58,330 nucleotides of DNA from Deltaproteobacteria bacterium. GTDB lineage: Bacteria > Myxococcota_A > Polyangia > Haliangiales > J016. The notes below the pieces were generated by a model. That model saw nothing but the letters and a program-made list of their open reading frames with translations. It was not told where the DNA came from and made no database searches. Below, in pieces: positions 17,743 to 27,653 of the stretch; positions within the stretch are counted from its first letter, which is position 1; every line of letters starts with the position of its first letter. The DNA is taken from positions 1 to 58,330 of the forward strand of contig RFGE01000219.1 of assembly GCA_003696105.1 (NCBI GenBank), given 5' to 3'. The position numbers and the translations under genes are program-made.

Positions 17743-17916
17743 ATGGCTACCCGACGTTCGAAGCGAAGCCTGCGAAACCGGCCGAAGTTCAAGCAAGAGC
17801 GGTCGCTCAAGAACCGACGCAAGAAGGCGCGCAAGGCCGCGCAGTACGCGCGCAACCGCAAGCGCTCGAAGGCCAAGCGACAAAAGCGCACCGGCCGCAA
17901 GCGCATCGGCGTGTAG
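17743..17916 (+). CDS. Small, extremely basic protein (57 residues)
   Basis: This frame is short enough to be missed by length cut-offs. It starts MATRRSKRSLRNRPKF and ends KRTGRKRIGV; about half of its residues are Lys or Arg, with almost no acidic ones. TTGACG at 17705-17710 sits upstream as a possible -35. The codons use AAG/CGC with clear third-position GC bias but tolerate AAA, CAA and CGA, giving local composition less GC-rich than neighbours. Such a composition suggests nucleic-acid binding (ribosome-associated or nucleoid protein). I do not recognise a family; a bL35/bS20-like or histone-like role is only a guess. It is convergent with the PilZ gene. Confidence 0.7.
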   Translation: MATRRSKRSLRNRPKFKQERSLKNRRKKARKAAQYARNRKRSKAKRQKRTGRKRIGV

Positions 17917-17936
17917 CGGCGTCGCGCGCGGGCGGC

Positions 17937-18299
17937 CTACCCGCTGAACTGCACGTCGGCGCCGCGTATCTGCTTGACCAGCGCCGTTCGCAACACGGGC
18001 GACACGCGCCTGAGTTCGTCGACGAACGCGCGCATTTCGGGGCTCACGTGCTGGAACTCGATGCCGACGCCGCGCCCGCTGGTCCACGCGACCCGGCCGG
18101 ACGCGGTCGCGGTTCGGCCCGCGCGCACCTCGAGCGTGACGCGAGCGGCGCCGGCGGCCGGCACGTCGTCGATGCGCTTGACGCGGAGGCCGCCGGGCGA
18201 CAGATCGACAATCTCGCCGCGTCCGGTCGCGCCCTCCGCGCGCAGCGTCGCCGCGACGTGCAGCGGGAACCGCTCGTGCCGGCGACGATCCGCGGGCAT
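17937..18299 (-). CDS. PilZ domain protein
   Basis: 120 residues from ATG 18299, which has TATCCT 8 nt upstream on the minus strand and no Shine-Dalgarno sequence. The c-di-GMP-binding signature is complete: RRRHERFP at residues 4-11 gives RxxxR, and DLSPGGLRVKR at about 36-46 gives the D/NxSxxG motif. Nothing follows the PilZ barrel except a helical tail, so it is a stand-alone c-di-GMP receptor. In myxobacteria such proteins affect motility and exopolysaccharide; the specific output is unknown. It is downstream of, but apparently not co-transcribed with, the thioredoxin-fold genes. Confidence 0.88.
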   Translation of the reverse strand: MPADRRRHERFPLHVAATLRAEGATGRGEIVDLSPGGLRVKRIDDVPAAGAARVTLEVRAGRTATASGRVAWTSGRGVGIEFQHVSPEMRAFVDELRRVSPVLRTALVKQIRGADVQFSG

Positions 18300-18328
18300 G
18301 GCGCCGGAGGATAGCGGACGCGCGCCGG

Positions 18329-18946
18329 TCAGGCGAGCTTCGGCCGCCAGCCGGCGAGCGCCTTTTCGACGAACATCAGCCGGTCGACGCCCCAAAACAG
18401 ATGATCGCCGTCGTCCGCGCTCACGATGAACGTCGGCGCGCCGAATATGCCGAGGGCGACCGCCTGTTCGCCGTTGGCGATGAGCTGTTGCTTGATGGCG
18501 GGGTCGCGGGTGCGCTCGAACATGTGCTGCGGATCGAAGCCGTGGCGCTCGAGGACCGCCGTCAGCGTGGCCTCGTCGTTGAGGTCGCCGTCGTCGACCC
18601 ACAGCGCGCGAAACAGATCCTTCGACAGCGGCGCGATGCGGTCGCCGGCCGCGAGGGCGAGGCGCAGCGCGGTGATCGTGCGCATGGGGAAACGGGACGC
18701 GAAGCGGAACGGCACGCCGAGGTGGTCGGCCCACATGTGTAGGTCGCGCGCCATCCAGGCGCGCTTGGGCTCGGGCATGGACAGAATTGGCACGTCGGGA
18801 GTGCCGATCGCCTTGAACAAGCCGCCGAGCAAGAACGGCCGCCACTCGAGGGTGACGCCGGCGCGGTCGGCGACGGCTTCGACCTGCGTCGATGCCAGGT
18901 AGGTCCACGGGCTCGAAAAGTCGTACCAGAATTGCAGAGTCGTCAT
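18329..18946 (-). CDS. Kappa-GST / 2-hydroxychromene-2-carboxylate isomerase-like protein (second of pair)
   Basis: 205 residues. It starts LQFWYDFSSPWTYLAS, the active-site strand of DsbA-superfamily isomerases in which Ser replaces the CxxC of DsbA. LGIFGAPTFIV near 175 carries the cis-Pro loop, and LFWGVDRLMFVEKAL closes the fold. Known members bind glutathione and isomerise aromatic degradation intermediates or detoxify hydrophobic compounds. The ATG overlaps the stop of the upstream paralogue (ATGA), so the two are translated together and may heterodimerise. A role in redox or xenobiotic metabolism is inferred. Confidence 0.85.
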   Translation of the reverse strand: MTTLQFWYDFSSPWTYLASTQVEAVADRAGVTLEWRPFLLGGLFKAIGTPDVPILSMPEPKRAWMARDLHMWADHLGVPFRFASRFPMRTITALRLALAAGDRIAPLSKDLFRALWVDDGDLNDEATLTAVLERHGFDPQHMFERTRDPAIKQQLIANGEQAVALGIFGAPTFIVSADDGDHLFWGVDRLMFVEKALAGWRPKLA

Positions 18947-19560
18947 CGGGGTCTCCATCCGGCCAGCGCCCGCTCGACGAACGGCAGGCGGTCCTGGCCC
19001 CAGAACATTATTGGCTCGTCGTCGCCGACGAACATCGTCGGAGCGCCGAACACGCCGCGGCGCACCGCCTCGTCGGTCCGGCGCCGCAGTTCGGTCTTGA
19101 TCGCGGGGTCGTCGTTGGCGGCGAGTGCGCGGTCGATATCGGCGTCCGCGGCGCCGGCGTCGCGCAGCGCGGCCGCGATCGTGGCCGGATCGTCGAACGC
19201 CCGGCCGTCGACCCAGTACGCGCGGTACAGCGCGTGGATCGCCGCGGGCCACGCCGGCTGCGGCAGCGCGAGCAGCGCGCGCAGCGCCCGCACGGTGCGC
19301 ATCGGGTGGCCGGCCGGTACGCGCAGGTCGACGCCGAAATGGTCGGCCCAGCGCAGCATGTCCAGAGCGTTGTAGCGGGCCTTGGCCGCGGGCATGTGCG
19401 CGGCGGGAACCTGCGGCGCCGACAGCGCGCGGAACACGCCGCCGAGCAGCATCGGCTGCCACACCAGCTCCGCGCCGGCGCGCGCCGCGATCGACTCGAT
19501 CTGGGTGCTGCCCAGGTACGCATAGGGGCAGGAAAAGTCGAACCAGTATTCGAGCCGCAC
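18943..19560 (-). CDS. Kappa-GST / DsbA-family protein (first of pair)
   Basis: 205 residues from GTG 19560. ATG 19578 would add six residues, but TACGAC at 19567-19572 lies 6 nt before the GTG and looks like a -10. The N-terminus LEYWFDFSCPYAYLGS has Ser-Cys-Pro-Tyr in the active-site position, closer to FrnE/DsbA-like members than the second paralogue. GVFGAPTMFVGDDEPIMFW holds the cis-Pro loop. The two proteins share the same layout and nearly the same length, so they are a tandem duplication that has diverged. It is divergent from selD (100 bp between starts), which makes thiol or selenium redox metabolism a plausible context. Confidence 0.83.
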   Translation of the reverse strand: MRLEYWFDFSCPYAYLGSTQIESIAARAGAELVWQPMLLGGVFRALSAPQVPAAHMPAAKARYNALDMLRWADHFGVDLRVPAGHPMRTVRALRALLALPQPAWPAAIHALYRAYWVDGRAFDDPATIAAALRDAGAADADIDRALAANDDPAIKTELRRRTDEAVRRGVFGAPTMFVGDDEPIMFWGQDRLPFVERALAGWRPR

Positions 19561-19647
19561 CGCCGCGTCGTACCGCATCCGACGAGAACCGGCAACCGGC
19601 GATGGTCGCGCTCGACCGCGCGCCCGGCGGGCGATCCACCGGCGTGC

Positions 19648-19660
19648 TACAGTCCTGGCG
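19648..19660 (+). promoter_or_regulatory. Candidate -10 of leaderless selD transcript
   Basis: TACAGT at 19648-19653 ends 7 nt before ATG 19661, with no ribosome site between. This supports the upstream ATG as the true start of the selenocysteine-containing frame. Confidence 0.5.
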
Positions 19661-20716
19661 ATGAGCAGCTCGCACCGCCGGCTCACGTCGTTCAGCCACG
19701 GCGCTGGTTGAGCGTGCAAGATCCCCAAGGAGGACCTCGGGAAGGCCCTGAGCTTTCTGCCGCCGCTGCCGGACGCGCTTCGCGAACGCATCGTCGTGGG
19801 CACCGATTCGCACGACGACGCCGCGGTCTACGCGCTCGACCGGCACACCGGCATCGTCGCGACCGTCGACGTGTTCACCCCCATCGTCGACGACCCGCGC
19901 GACTTCGGCCGCATCGCCGCCGCGAACTCGCTGTCGGACGTCTACGCGATGGGCGGCGAGCCTCTGTTCGCGCTGTCGGTCGTCGGGTTCCCGATTCGCG
20001 AGCTGCCGGTGGACGAGCTCGGCGCGATGCTCGCGGGCTCGGCCGAAGTCGCGGCCGAGGCGGGAATCGCGATCGTCGGCGGGCACTCGATCGACGACCC
20101 GGAGCCGAAGCTCGGGCTGTGCGTCATCGGCCGGGTCGCGCTCGCGCGCGTCGTGCGCAACGACGCCGGCCGGCCGGGCGACGCGCTCGTGCTCACCAAG
20201 CCGATCGGCACGGGCATCATCACGACCGCGATCAAGCGCGGCGCGGCAGACGCCGACGTGGCCGCGGGCGCGGTGGCCGCGATGACCGCGCTCAACCGCG
20301 CGGCCGGCGAGGCGATGGTCGCCGCCGGGGCGGTCGCGGGTACCGACATCACCGGGTTCGGCCTGCTCGGCCACCTGCACGAGCTGGCGCACGGATCCGG
20401 CGTGGCGGCCGAGATCTCGGCCGGCGCGGTGCCGCTGTTGCCCGGAGCGCGCGCATTGGCCGAAGCGGGGATCGTTCCGGGCGGCACGCGCCGCAACCTC
20501 GACTATTTCGGCCGCTGGGTCGAATTCGACGACGCGGTGGACGCCACTGGGCGGCTGTTGCTGGCCGACGCCCAGACGTCCGGCGGCCTGCTGATCGCGA
20601 TCGCGGCCGACCGGGCGGACGCTCTGTGCGCCGGCCTCGCCGAGCGTGGCGTGCAGGCGGCGGCAATCGGCTACTTGGTCGCCGGCGAAGCGGGACACAT
20701 CGCGGTCCGCGCCTGA
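19661..20716 (+). CDS. selD: Selenide, water dikinase (SelD), selenocysteine-containing
   Basis: 351 residues when the in-frame TGA at 19709-19711 is read as selenocysteine (residue 17). The N-terminus reads SHGAG-Sec-ACK with Lys20, the same positions as catalytic Cys17 and Lys20 in E. coli SelD. Frames that stop at this TGA restart only at 19796 and lose the active site. Downstream are GTDSHDDAAVY, DVFTPIVDDP, DVYAMGGEPLFALSV and AIVGGHSIDDPEPKLGL (ATP/Mg binding), TGTDITGFGLLGHLHEL, and LLLADAQTSGGLLI. SelD makes selenophosphate from selenide and ATP for selenocysteine and 2-selenouridine synthesis. No selA, selB or tRNA-Sec lies in the window. TACAGT 7 nt upstream supports the start. Confidence 0.95.
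19709..19742 (+). promoter_or_regulatory. Candidate bacterial SECIS element in selD mRNA
   Basis: Immediately after the UGA, UCCC (19722-19725) pairs with GGGA (19739-19742) and AGG (19728-19730) with CCU (19735-19737), leaving the tetraloop AGGA whose GG is where SelB-contact guanines usually lie. The distance from UGA to loop is 19 nt, within the usual bacterial range. The inner stem is short, so folding was judged by eye only. Confidence 0.55.
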
Positions 20717-20741
20717 CCCGGGTTGCGAAAGTCTTTTTGGA

Positions 20742-20799
20742 TTTCAACTAGTTGAAACTCGACCTTTGACACCGCCGCGCGCCGGCGAAAAAATAAGAG
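20742..20799 (+). promoter_or_regulatory. Palindromic operator candidate and sigma70-like promoter
   Basis: TTTCAACTAGTTGAAA (20742-20757) is a perfect 16-bp palindrome in an otherwise GC-rich region. It is followed 8 bp later by TTGACA (20766-20771) and an A-rich -10 region (AAAATAAG within 20788-20799). The layout suggests a dimeric regulator binding just upstream of the -35 of the 20805 gene; with only 25 bp from the selD stop, the palindrome might alternatively contribute to the end of the selD transcript. Confidence 0.55.
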
Positions 20800-20804
20800 A
20801 GACC

Positions 20805-21080
20805 GTGGCCAAGCTCGTCGAAGGGTTCAAAGACGGCAAGCCTGAGCTCGGACGCCGGACGTTCCTCGTACCGGAGACGAACGCCGAGGTACTGGCGCTG
20901 CTGTACCACGAGCAGACCGGGATCGTCGGCGGCCTGCCGGTGGGGCCGGTGACGACCGATCCGCTCGGTGCGTACGGCATCCGCATGTATCCCGACCAGG
21001 ATCCGCAAGTCCTCGAAGAGACTCGCCGTTATTTCGAAAAACTGGCGGAGCGCTTCACCAACGAACTGCCGAAGGCGTAA
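20805..21080 (+). CDS. Small conserved-looking protein of unknown function
   Basis: 91 residues from GTG 20805, the first start after the TTGACA promoter; the frame stays open upstream into selD, but that part is not credible. The protein is acidic and soluble: VAKLVEGFKDGKPELGRRTF, then ALLYHEQTGIVGGLPVGPVT and a helix LEETRRYFEKLAERF. There is no signal peptide, Cys or known motif. Its own palindrome-controlled promoter next to selD hints at regulation by a small-molecule or stress regulator, but a link to selenium is not shown. It could be a small adaptor or a regulatory subunit. Confidence 0.68.
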   Translation: MAKLVEGFKDGKPELGRRTFLVPETNAEVLALLYHEQTGIVGGLPVGPVTTDPLGAYGIRMYPDQDPQVLEETRRYFEKLAERFTNELPKA

Positions 21081-21094
21081 CCTTCGCGGCACCG

Positions 21095-22429
21095 GTGCTT
21101 GCGCATGCGCGGAACCGCGGGCCCGCGCGGTCCGCTGCGTCGGGATGCCGTATCCCGGGCGCGTGGGGCGCGTTCGCGGCCGCCGCGGCCGCCGTGCTAG
21201 GCGGATGTCCACGCCCGCCGGCCGGGCCGCCGCCCGGCTGCGGCAAGGACACGGACTGCCGTTTCGACCGGATTTGTGTCGACGGCGCGTGCCAGGACCG
21301 GCCGCCGTCGCCGCCGCCCGACGCGGCTCCGCCGCCCCCCGACGCGAGGACGCCGGGGCCGCCGCCGTTCGCCATGTACCTCGGCGACGCCCAGCACACC
21401 GGCCGCACGGCCGGACCCGCGCCGCCGCACGCACCCGCCGAGAAGTGGGCGTACAAGGTCGGCGCGCCGATCGCCGGCTCGCCGACGGTGGGCCCGGACG
21501 GGACGATCTACTTCACGTCGCACGACGGCTTCCTCCGCGCGCTCACCCCCGACGGCGCGCTCCGGTGGGAGTTCGCGACCGGCGATCGCATCTGGAGCAC
21601 GCCCGCCGTCGCCGAGGACGGCACGGTCTACACCGGGTCGGACGACGACCACTTGTACGCGGTCGACGGGGCGACCGGCGCCCTGCGCTGGAAGCTGCGC
21701 CTCGGTGCGTGCGATCCGCCGATCGGCATCGGCCCCGAGGGGGTGCGCTGCGACGTCGACGGCGGTCCCACGATCGGGCCGGACGGGACGATCTACACCG
21801 GCGGCGACGGCGTCTACGCCGTGTGGCCGGACGGGACCCTGCGGTGGAAGTTCGCCACGCCCGAGCACGTATCGACCGCGCCGGCGCTCGCGCCCGACGG
21901 AACCGTGTACGCCGGCTGCCAGGACGACGCGGTCTACGCGATCGCGCCGGACGGCACGCGCAAGTGGGCGTTTCGCACCCGGGGCGACGTCGAGTCGTCG
22001 CCTGCGGTCGGCCCGGACGGCACCGTCTACGTCGGCAGCGACGACAACGGCGTCTACGCGATCGGTCCGGACGGCGCGCTGAAATGGAAGCTGGTGACGC
22101 GCGACGACGTGCGCGGATCGCCGGCGATCGGGGCCGACGGTCGCATCTACATCGGGTCGTACGACCGCTCGCTGTACGCGATCGAGCCGACCGGCGCCGT
22201 CGCGTGGACGTTCGAGGCGGCGGACCGGATTCACGGTTCGCCCGTGGTCGCGGCCGACGGTGCCATTTTGTTCGGCTCGCAGGACGACCACCTGTACGCG
22301 GTCGAACCGGACGGGCGGCTGCGCTGGTTCATCGCGTTCGACGGGGATGTCGACACGTCGCCGGCGATTTCGGCCGCCGGCGTGCTATACGCGGCCAGCG
22401 ACGACCAGACCGTTCGCGCGTTTCAGTGA
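21095..22429 (+). CDS. PQQ-like beta-propeller lipoprotein
   Basis: 444 residues, GTG start. The hydrophobic segment AAAAAAVLGGC is a lipobox; a Cys-containing linker (GCGKDTDCRFDRICVDGAC) and Pro/Asp-Ala-rich spacer follow. From about residue 100 come seven or eight blades of about 40 residues with the pattern DGTIY-(T/V)GS-DD-LYA(V/I)-PDG-LRWKF, typical of PQQ-enzyme and BamB-type repeats. The dehydrogenase catalytic residues are not evident, so it is probably a scaffold or polymer-binding protein on the periplasmic face of a membrane. It lies 14 bp after the small protein and 6 bp before rnr, so all three could share a transcript. Confidence 0.85.
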   Translation: MLAHARNRGPARSAASGCRIPGAWGAFAAAAAAVLGGCPRPPAGPPPGCGKDTDCRFDRICVDGACQDRPPSPPPDAAPPPPDARTPGPPPFAMYLGDAQHTGRTAGPAPPHAPAEKWAYKVGAPIAGSPTVGPDGTIYFTSHDGFLRALTPDGALRWEFATGDRIWSTPAVAEDGTVYTGSDDDHLYAVDGATGALRWKLRLGACDPPIGIGPEGVRCDVDGGPTIGPDGTIYTGGDGVYAVWPDGTLRWKFATPEHVSTAPALAPDGTVYAGCQDDAVYAIAPDGTRKWAFRTRGDVESSPAVGPDGTVYVGSDDNGVYAIGPDGALKWKLVTRDDVRGSPAIGADGRIYIGSYDRSLYAIEPTGAVAWTFEAADRIHGSPVVAADGAILFGSQDDHLYAVEPDGRLRWFIAFDGDVDTSPAISAAGVLYAASDDQTVRAFQ

Positions 22430-22435
22430 CGATTC

Positions 22436-24775
<2,340 letters not shown>

Positions 24776-24786
24776 CGGTCTCCGGC

Positions 24787-27234
24787 CTACGCGCCCGCTG
24801 GCGGGACGTCCGCGGCACGGCGCAACAGGCGTTCGAGGGCGGCGACGAGCCGCTTGCGCGTGACCGGCTTCGGGATGAACCGGGCGGCGCCGAGCTGCTT
24901 GGCGCGCTCGCGATTGGGCCGCGTCGTGCGCGACGAGATCACGATGGCGGGCAGCTGCGCGAGGTGCGGGTGGCGGCGCATGGCCTCCAGCAGCCCGAAC
25001 CCGTCGAGTCGGGGCATCTCGATGTCGGTGACGAGCGCCGCGTAGCGCGTCTGCCGCAGCATGGTGAGCGCGCGTTCGCCGTCCTCGGCGACGTCGACTA
25101 CGTAGCCGGCGCCGGCCAGCATGCGGCTGACCGCCTCGCGGACGGAGCGCGAGTCGTCGGCTACGAGAACGCGCGGCGGCGGCACATCCGGCGCGGGCGG
25201 GTGCGGGTGGCGGTCCGCCGGCAGATCGATCGGCGCGTCTGGATGCGCGAGCTGCACCAGGGCGGCGGTGTCGATGATGAGCTGCACCTTGCCGGAACCG
25301 CTGATCGTGCCGCCGGCGTACAGCGGCAGATCGGACAGCAGCGGGCCGAGGCTCTTGACGATGATCTCCCGCGGGCCGATCACGCGATCGCACGTGACCG
25401 CGAGGCGCTTGCCGGCGTAGTCGACGACGACCGCCGGGACGCGGCGGGCGTCGGCCGGCGCCGGCGCGCCCAGCACGGCCTGCAGGACGACCAGCGGCAC
25501 GCTGCCATCGGCCAGCCGAAGGCGGTCGGGCATCGCCGGCGACGACGCCTCGATCCACACGGTGTCGAGCACGTGCACGTTCGGGATGGCGTACACGTGG
25601 CCGGCGATTTTGAACAGCAGCGCCTGGCTCACGGCGGCGGTGACGGGCAGCCGCAGGGAGAACGTCGTGCCGGCGCCGCGCGTCGATTCGACGGTGATGT
25701 CGCCGCCGAGCCGAGCGATGGTTTCGCGCACCGAGTCGAGGCCGACCCCGCGGCCGGCGAGCGCATCCGTCTCGTCTCGCGTCGACACGCCGGGCTCGAA
25801 CATCGCCCGCAACACCTCCGCCTCGGTCGCGCGCCGAGCGCGCTGGGGCGTCCACAGGCCCAGCGCGACGAACCGCTCGCGCAATGCATCCGGGTCGATC
25901 CCGGCGCCGTCGTCCGCGATGTCGATCCACACCGCGTCGGCCTGGTGGCGCGCGCGCAGCGAGATGCGTCCGACGGGAGGCTTGCCGGCGGCGATGCGCT
26001 GTTCTGCCGGTTCGATGCCGTGGGCGACCGCGTTGCGCAGGATTTGCAAGATCGGTGCGAAGACCTGGTCCGCGACGAGCTTGTCGAACTCCGTGTCGTC
26101 GCCCGACGTGTCGACCTCGATCCGCTTGCCGGCTTCGCGCGCGATTTCGCGCAGCGATACGCTCAGCCGCTCGAACAGCACGCGCGCCGACGCCATGCGG
26201 ACAGCCGACAGGCCCGACTGCAGCGCACCGGCCGTCTCGCCCAGCGCCGCCGCATCGTCCGCGAGCGCCGACGTCGACCGGGCGAGCGCGGCGACGTGCG
26301 CGGCGAGCCGCTCTTCGATGTCCGCGAGGGCCGCTGCATCGTCGCCGAGCCGCTCGCCGAGGGCGCCGGCGACGTCGCGCAGCGTGCGTCGGGTCGCGTC
26401 GAGTTCGCGCACCGCGCGGCGTAGATCGCCGATCCGCCGGTCGATGCGCGTGCGGTCGAACGTCAGTTCGCCGACGCTGTCCATCAGCCGGTCGATGCGA
26501 GCGGCGTCGATGCGGAGCACGCGGGTCGTGTCCCGCCGGCGCCGGCCGGCGACCGATCCGTCGGCCGGTGCGTCGGCGGCGTCGGTGGGGATCGCGATCG
26601 CTCCGCTGTCGGAGGCGGCCAGCGCCGGCTCCGGCGCCGCGTCGCCCGGCGAAGGCGCCACCGCCGACGGCCGATCGGTGGGTTCGCGCGCGCGATCCGG
26701 CGGTGCGGCACGGCGCGCCGCCGCGCCGGCCGGCTCGCGGTTTTGCGCGCCGGCCGGTGTGCCTTCCCGCCGGCTCGGCGGTGTCTGCGCCCGTGTCGCG
26801 GCTGGCTCGCGCCGTGCGGCGAGCGCGGCGAGCGCCGCCATTTGCTGGCGCATGCGCGCGATCCGGTCGGCTGCCGCCTCCGGTGCGTCGGCGTCGTCGA
26901 CGACCGCGCGCAGCGTGTCGACGATCTCGATGAGCGCATCGGCCGTCGCGGCAGACCAGCCGATGGTTCCCGATCGCAGCCGCGCAAACAGGCTCTCGAG
27001 TTCATGGGCGCACGCGGCGACGTCCGCCAGCCCTACCGTGGCGGCGCTGCCCTTGAGCGTGTGGGTCGTGCGCATCATTTCCTGCAGCGCGGCGCGGTCG
27101 AGTTCGGCGCGGCTCGCGTGCAACAGTCGTCGTGTGATCCCCTCCAACTCGTCGTGCGCCTCGTCGCGAAAGAAGCTGCGCAGCATGCGCGCCTCGTCCG
27201 CGTCGAACCCACTGTCGTCGCGGTCGTGACTCAC
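24787..27234 (-). CDS. cheA: CheA-type hybrid kinase with C-terminal receiver
   Basis: 815 residues, GTG start inside the cheW stop (GTGA). The Hpt domain has phospho-His58 in TTHTLKGSA. A long Ala/Pro/Arg-rich linker (about 130-215) leads to the dimerisation domain, then the HATPase domain with LRNAVAHGIEP near 402, DDGAGIDP and GRGVGLDSV, then a CheW-like domain. The last 120 residues are a receiver (VLVADDSRSVREAV; acceptor Asp in ALVTDIEMPRLDG). This CheA-REC layout is like FrzE and other alternative (non-flagellar) chemosensory systems. The P2 response-regulator docking domain appears to be missing or replaced by the linker. No chemoreceptor, CheR or CheB lies in the window. Confidence 0.92.
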   Translation of the reverse strand: MSHDRDDSGFDADEARMLRSFFRDEAHDELEGITRRLLHASRAELDRAALQEMMRTTHTLKGSAATVGLADVAACAHELESLFARLRSGTIGWSAATADALIEIVDTLRAVVDDADAPEAAADRIARMRQQMAALAALAARREPAATRAQTPPSRREGTPAGAQNREPAGAAARRAAPPDRAREPTDRPSAVAPSPGDAAPEPALAASDSGAIAIPTDAADAPADGSVAGRRRRDTTRVLRIDAARIDRLMDSVGELTFDRTRIDRRIGDLRRAVRELDATRRTLRDVAGALGERLGDDAAALADIEERLAAHVAALARSTSALADDAAALGETAGALQSGLSAVRMASARVLFERLSVSLREIAREAGKRIEVDTSGDDTEFDKLVADQVFAPILQILRNAVAHGIEPAEQRIAAGKPPVGRISLRARHQADAVWIDIADDGAGIDPDALRERFVALGLWTPQRARRATEAEVLRAMFEPGVSTRDETDALAGRGVGLDSVRETIARLGGDITVESTRGAGTTFSLRLPVTAAVSQALLFKIAGHVYAIPNVHVLDTVWIEASSPAMPDRLRLADGSVPLVVLQAVLGAPAPADARRVPAVVVDYAGKRLAVTCDRVIGPREIIVKSLGPLLSDLPLYAGGTISGSGKVQLIIDTAALVQLAHPDAPIDLPADRHPHPPAPDVPPPRVLVADDSRSVREAVSRMLAGAGYVVDVAEDGERALTMLRQTRYAALVTDIEMPRLDGFGLLEAMRRHPHLAQLPAIVISSRTTRPNRERAKQLGAARFIPKPVTRKRLVAALERLLRRAADVPPAGA

Positions 27235-27644
27235 GTGAGCCCTCTGCGGGCGAGCGCGGCGGCGGCGGCGGCGACGTCGGACAACAGCGCCGGCGGATCG
27301 AGCAGCGGGATCGCATCTCCGCCCGCCGGGTCGGCCAGGCCGACGCCATCGTCGGTCTCGCGCAGCGTGGCGACCAATTGGACGCTGTCGATCGGGACCG
27401 CAGCGCGAGCATCTTCGACTTCGACGAGCACCGCCGACTCACCGGCGTGCGGCGCCGGCCGCTCGCCGAAATGCGGCAGTCGCAAGACGGGAACGATCGC
27501 GCCGCGTACGTTGACGACTCCGGCGACCGCGTCCGGCGCGCGCGGGACGGGGGTAACGTGGCCGAGCGACGTCACCTCGCGCACCCACCGCAACTCGATC
27601 GCGTAGCGGTGGCCGCCAATCGCGACGACGATGACGTTTCGCAT
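27231..27644 (-). CDS. cheW: CheW-like scaffold protein
   Basis: 137 residues. It shows VVAIGGHRYAIELRWVREV, VAGVVNVRGAIVPVLRL and VLVEVEDARAAVPIDSV, the two SH3-like half-barrels of CheW. CheW proteins link a receptor array to CheA. It has its own TATAAC (minus strand, 27653-27658) 8 nt before ATG 27644, embedded in the stop of the upstream regulator, so cheW-cheA may also be transcribed on its own as a leaderless message. The stop overlaps the cheA start by 4 nt. Confidence 0.9.
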   Translation of the reverse strand: MRNVIVVAIGGHRYAIELRWVREVTSLGHVTPVPRAPDAVAGVVNVRGAIVPVLRLPHFGERPAPHAGESAVLVEVEDARAAVPIDSVQLVATLRETDDGVGLADPAGGDAIPLLDPPALLSDVAAAAAALARRGLT

Positions 27645-27653
27645 CCGGTCCGG

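Noticed and set aside
20646-20804. Earlier start for the 91-residue protein
   Set aside because: It would overlap selD and lie upstream of the promoter-like TTGACA; residues there look like GC-rich shadow sequence.
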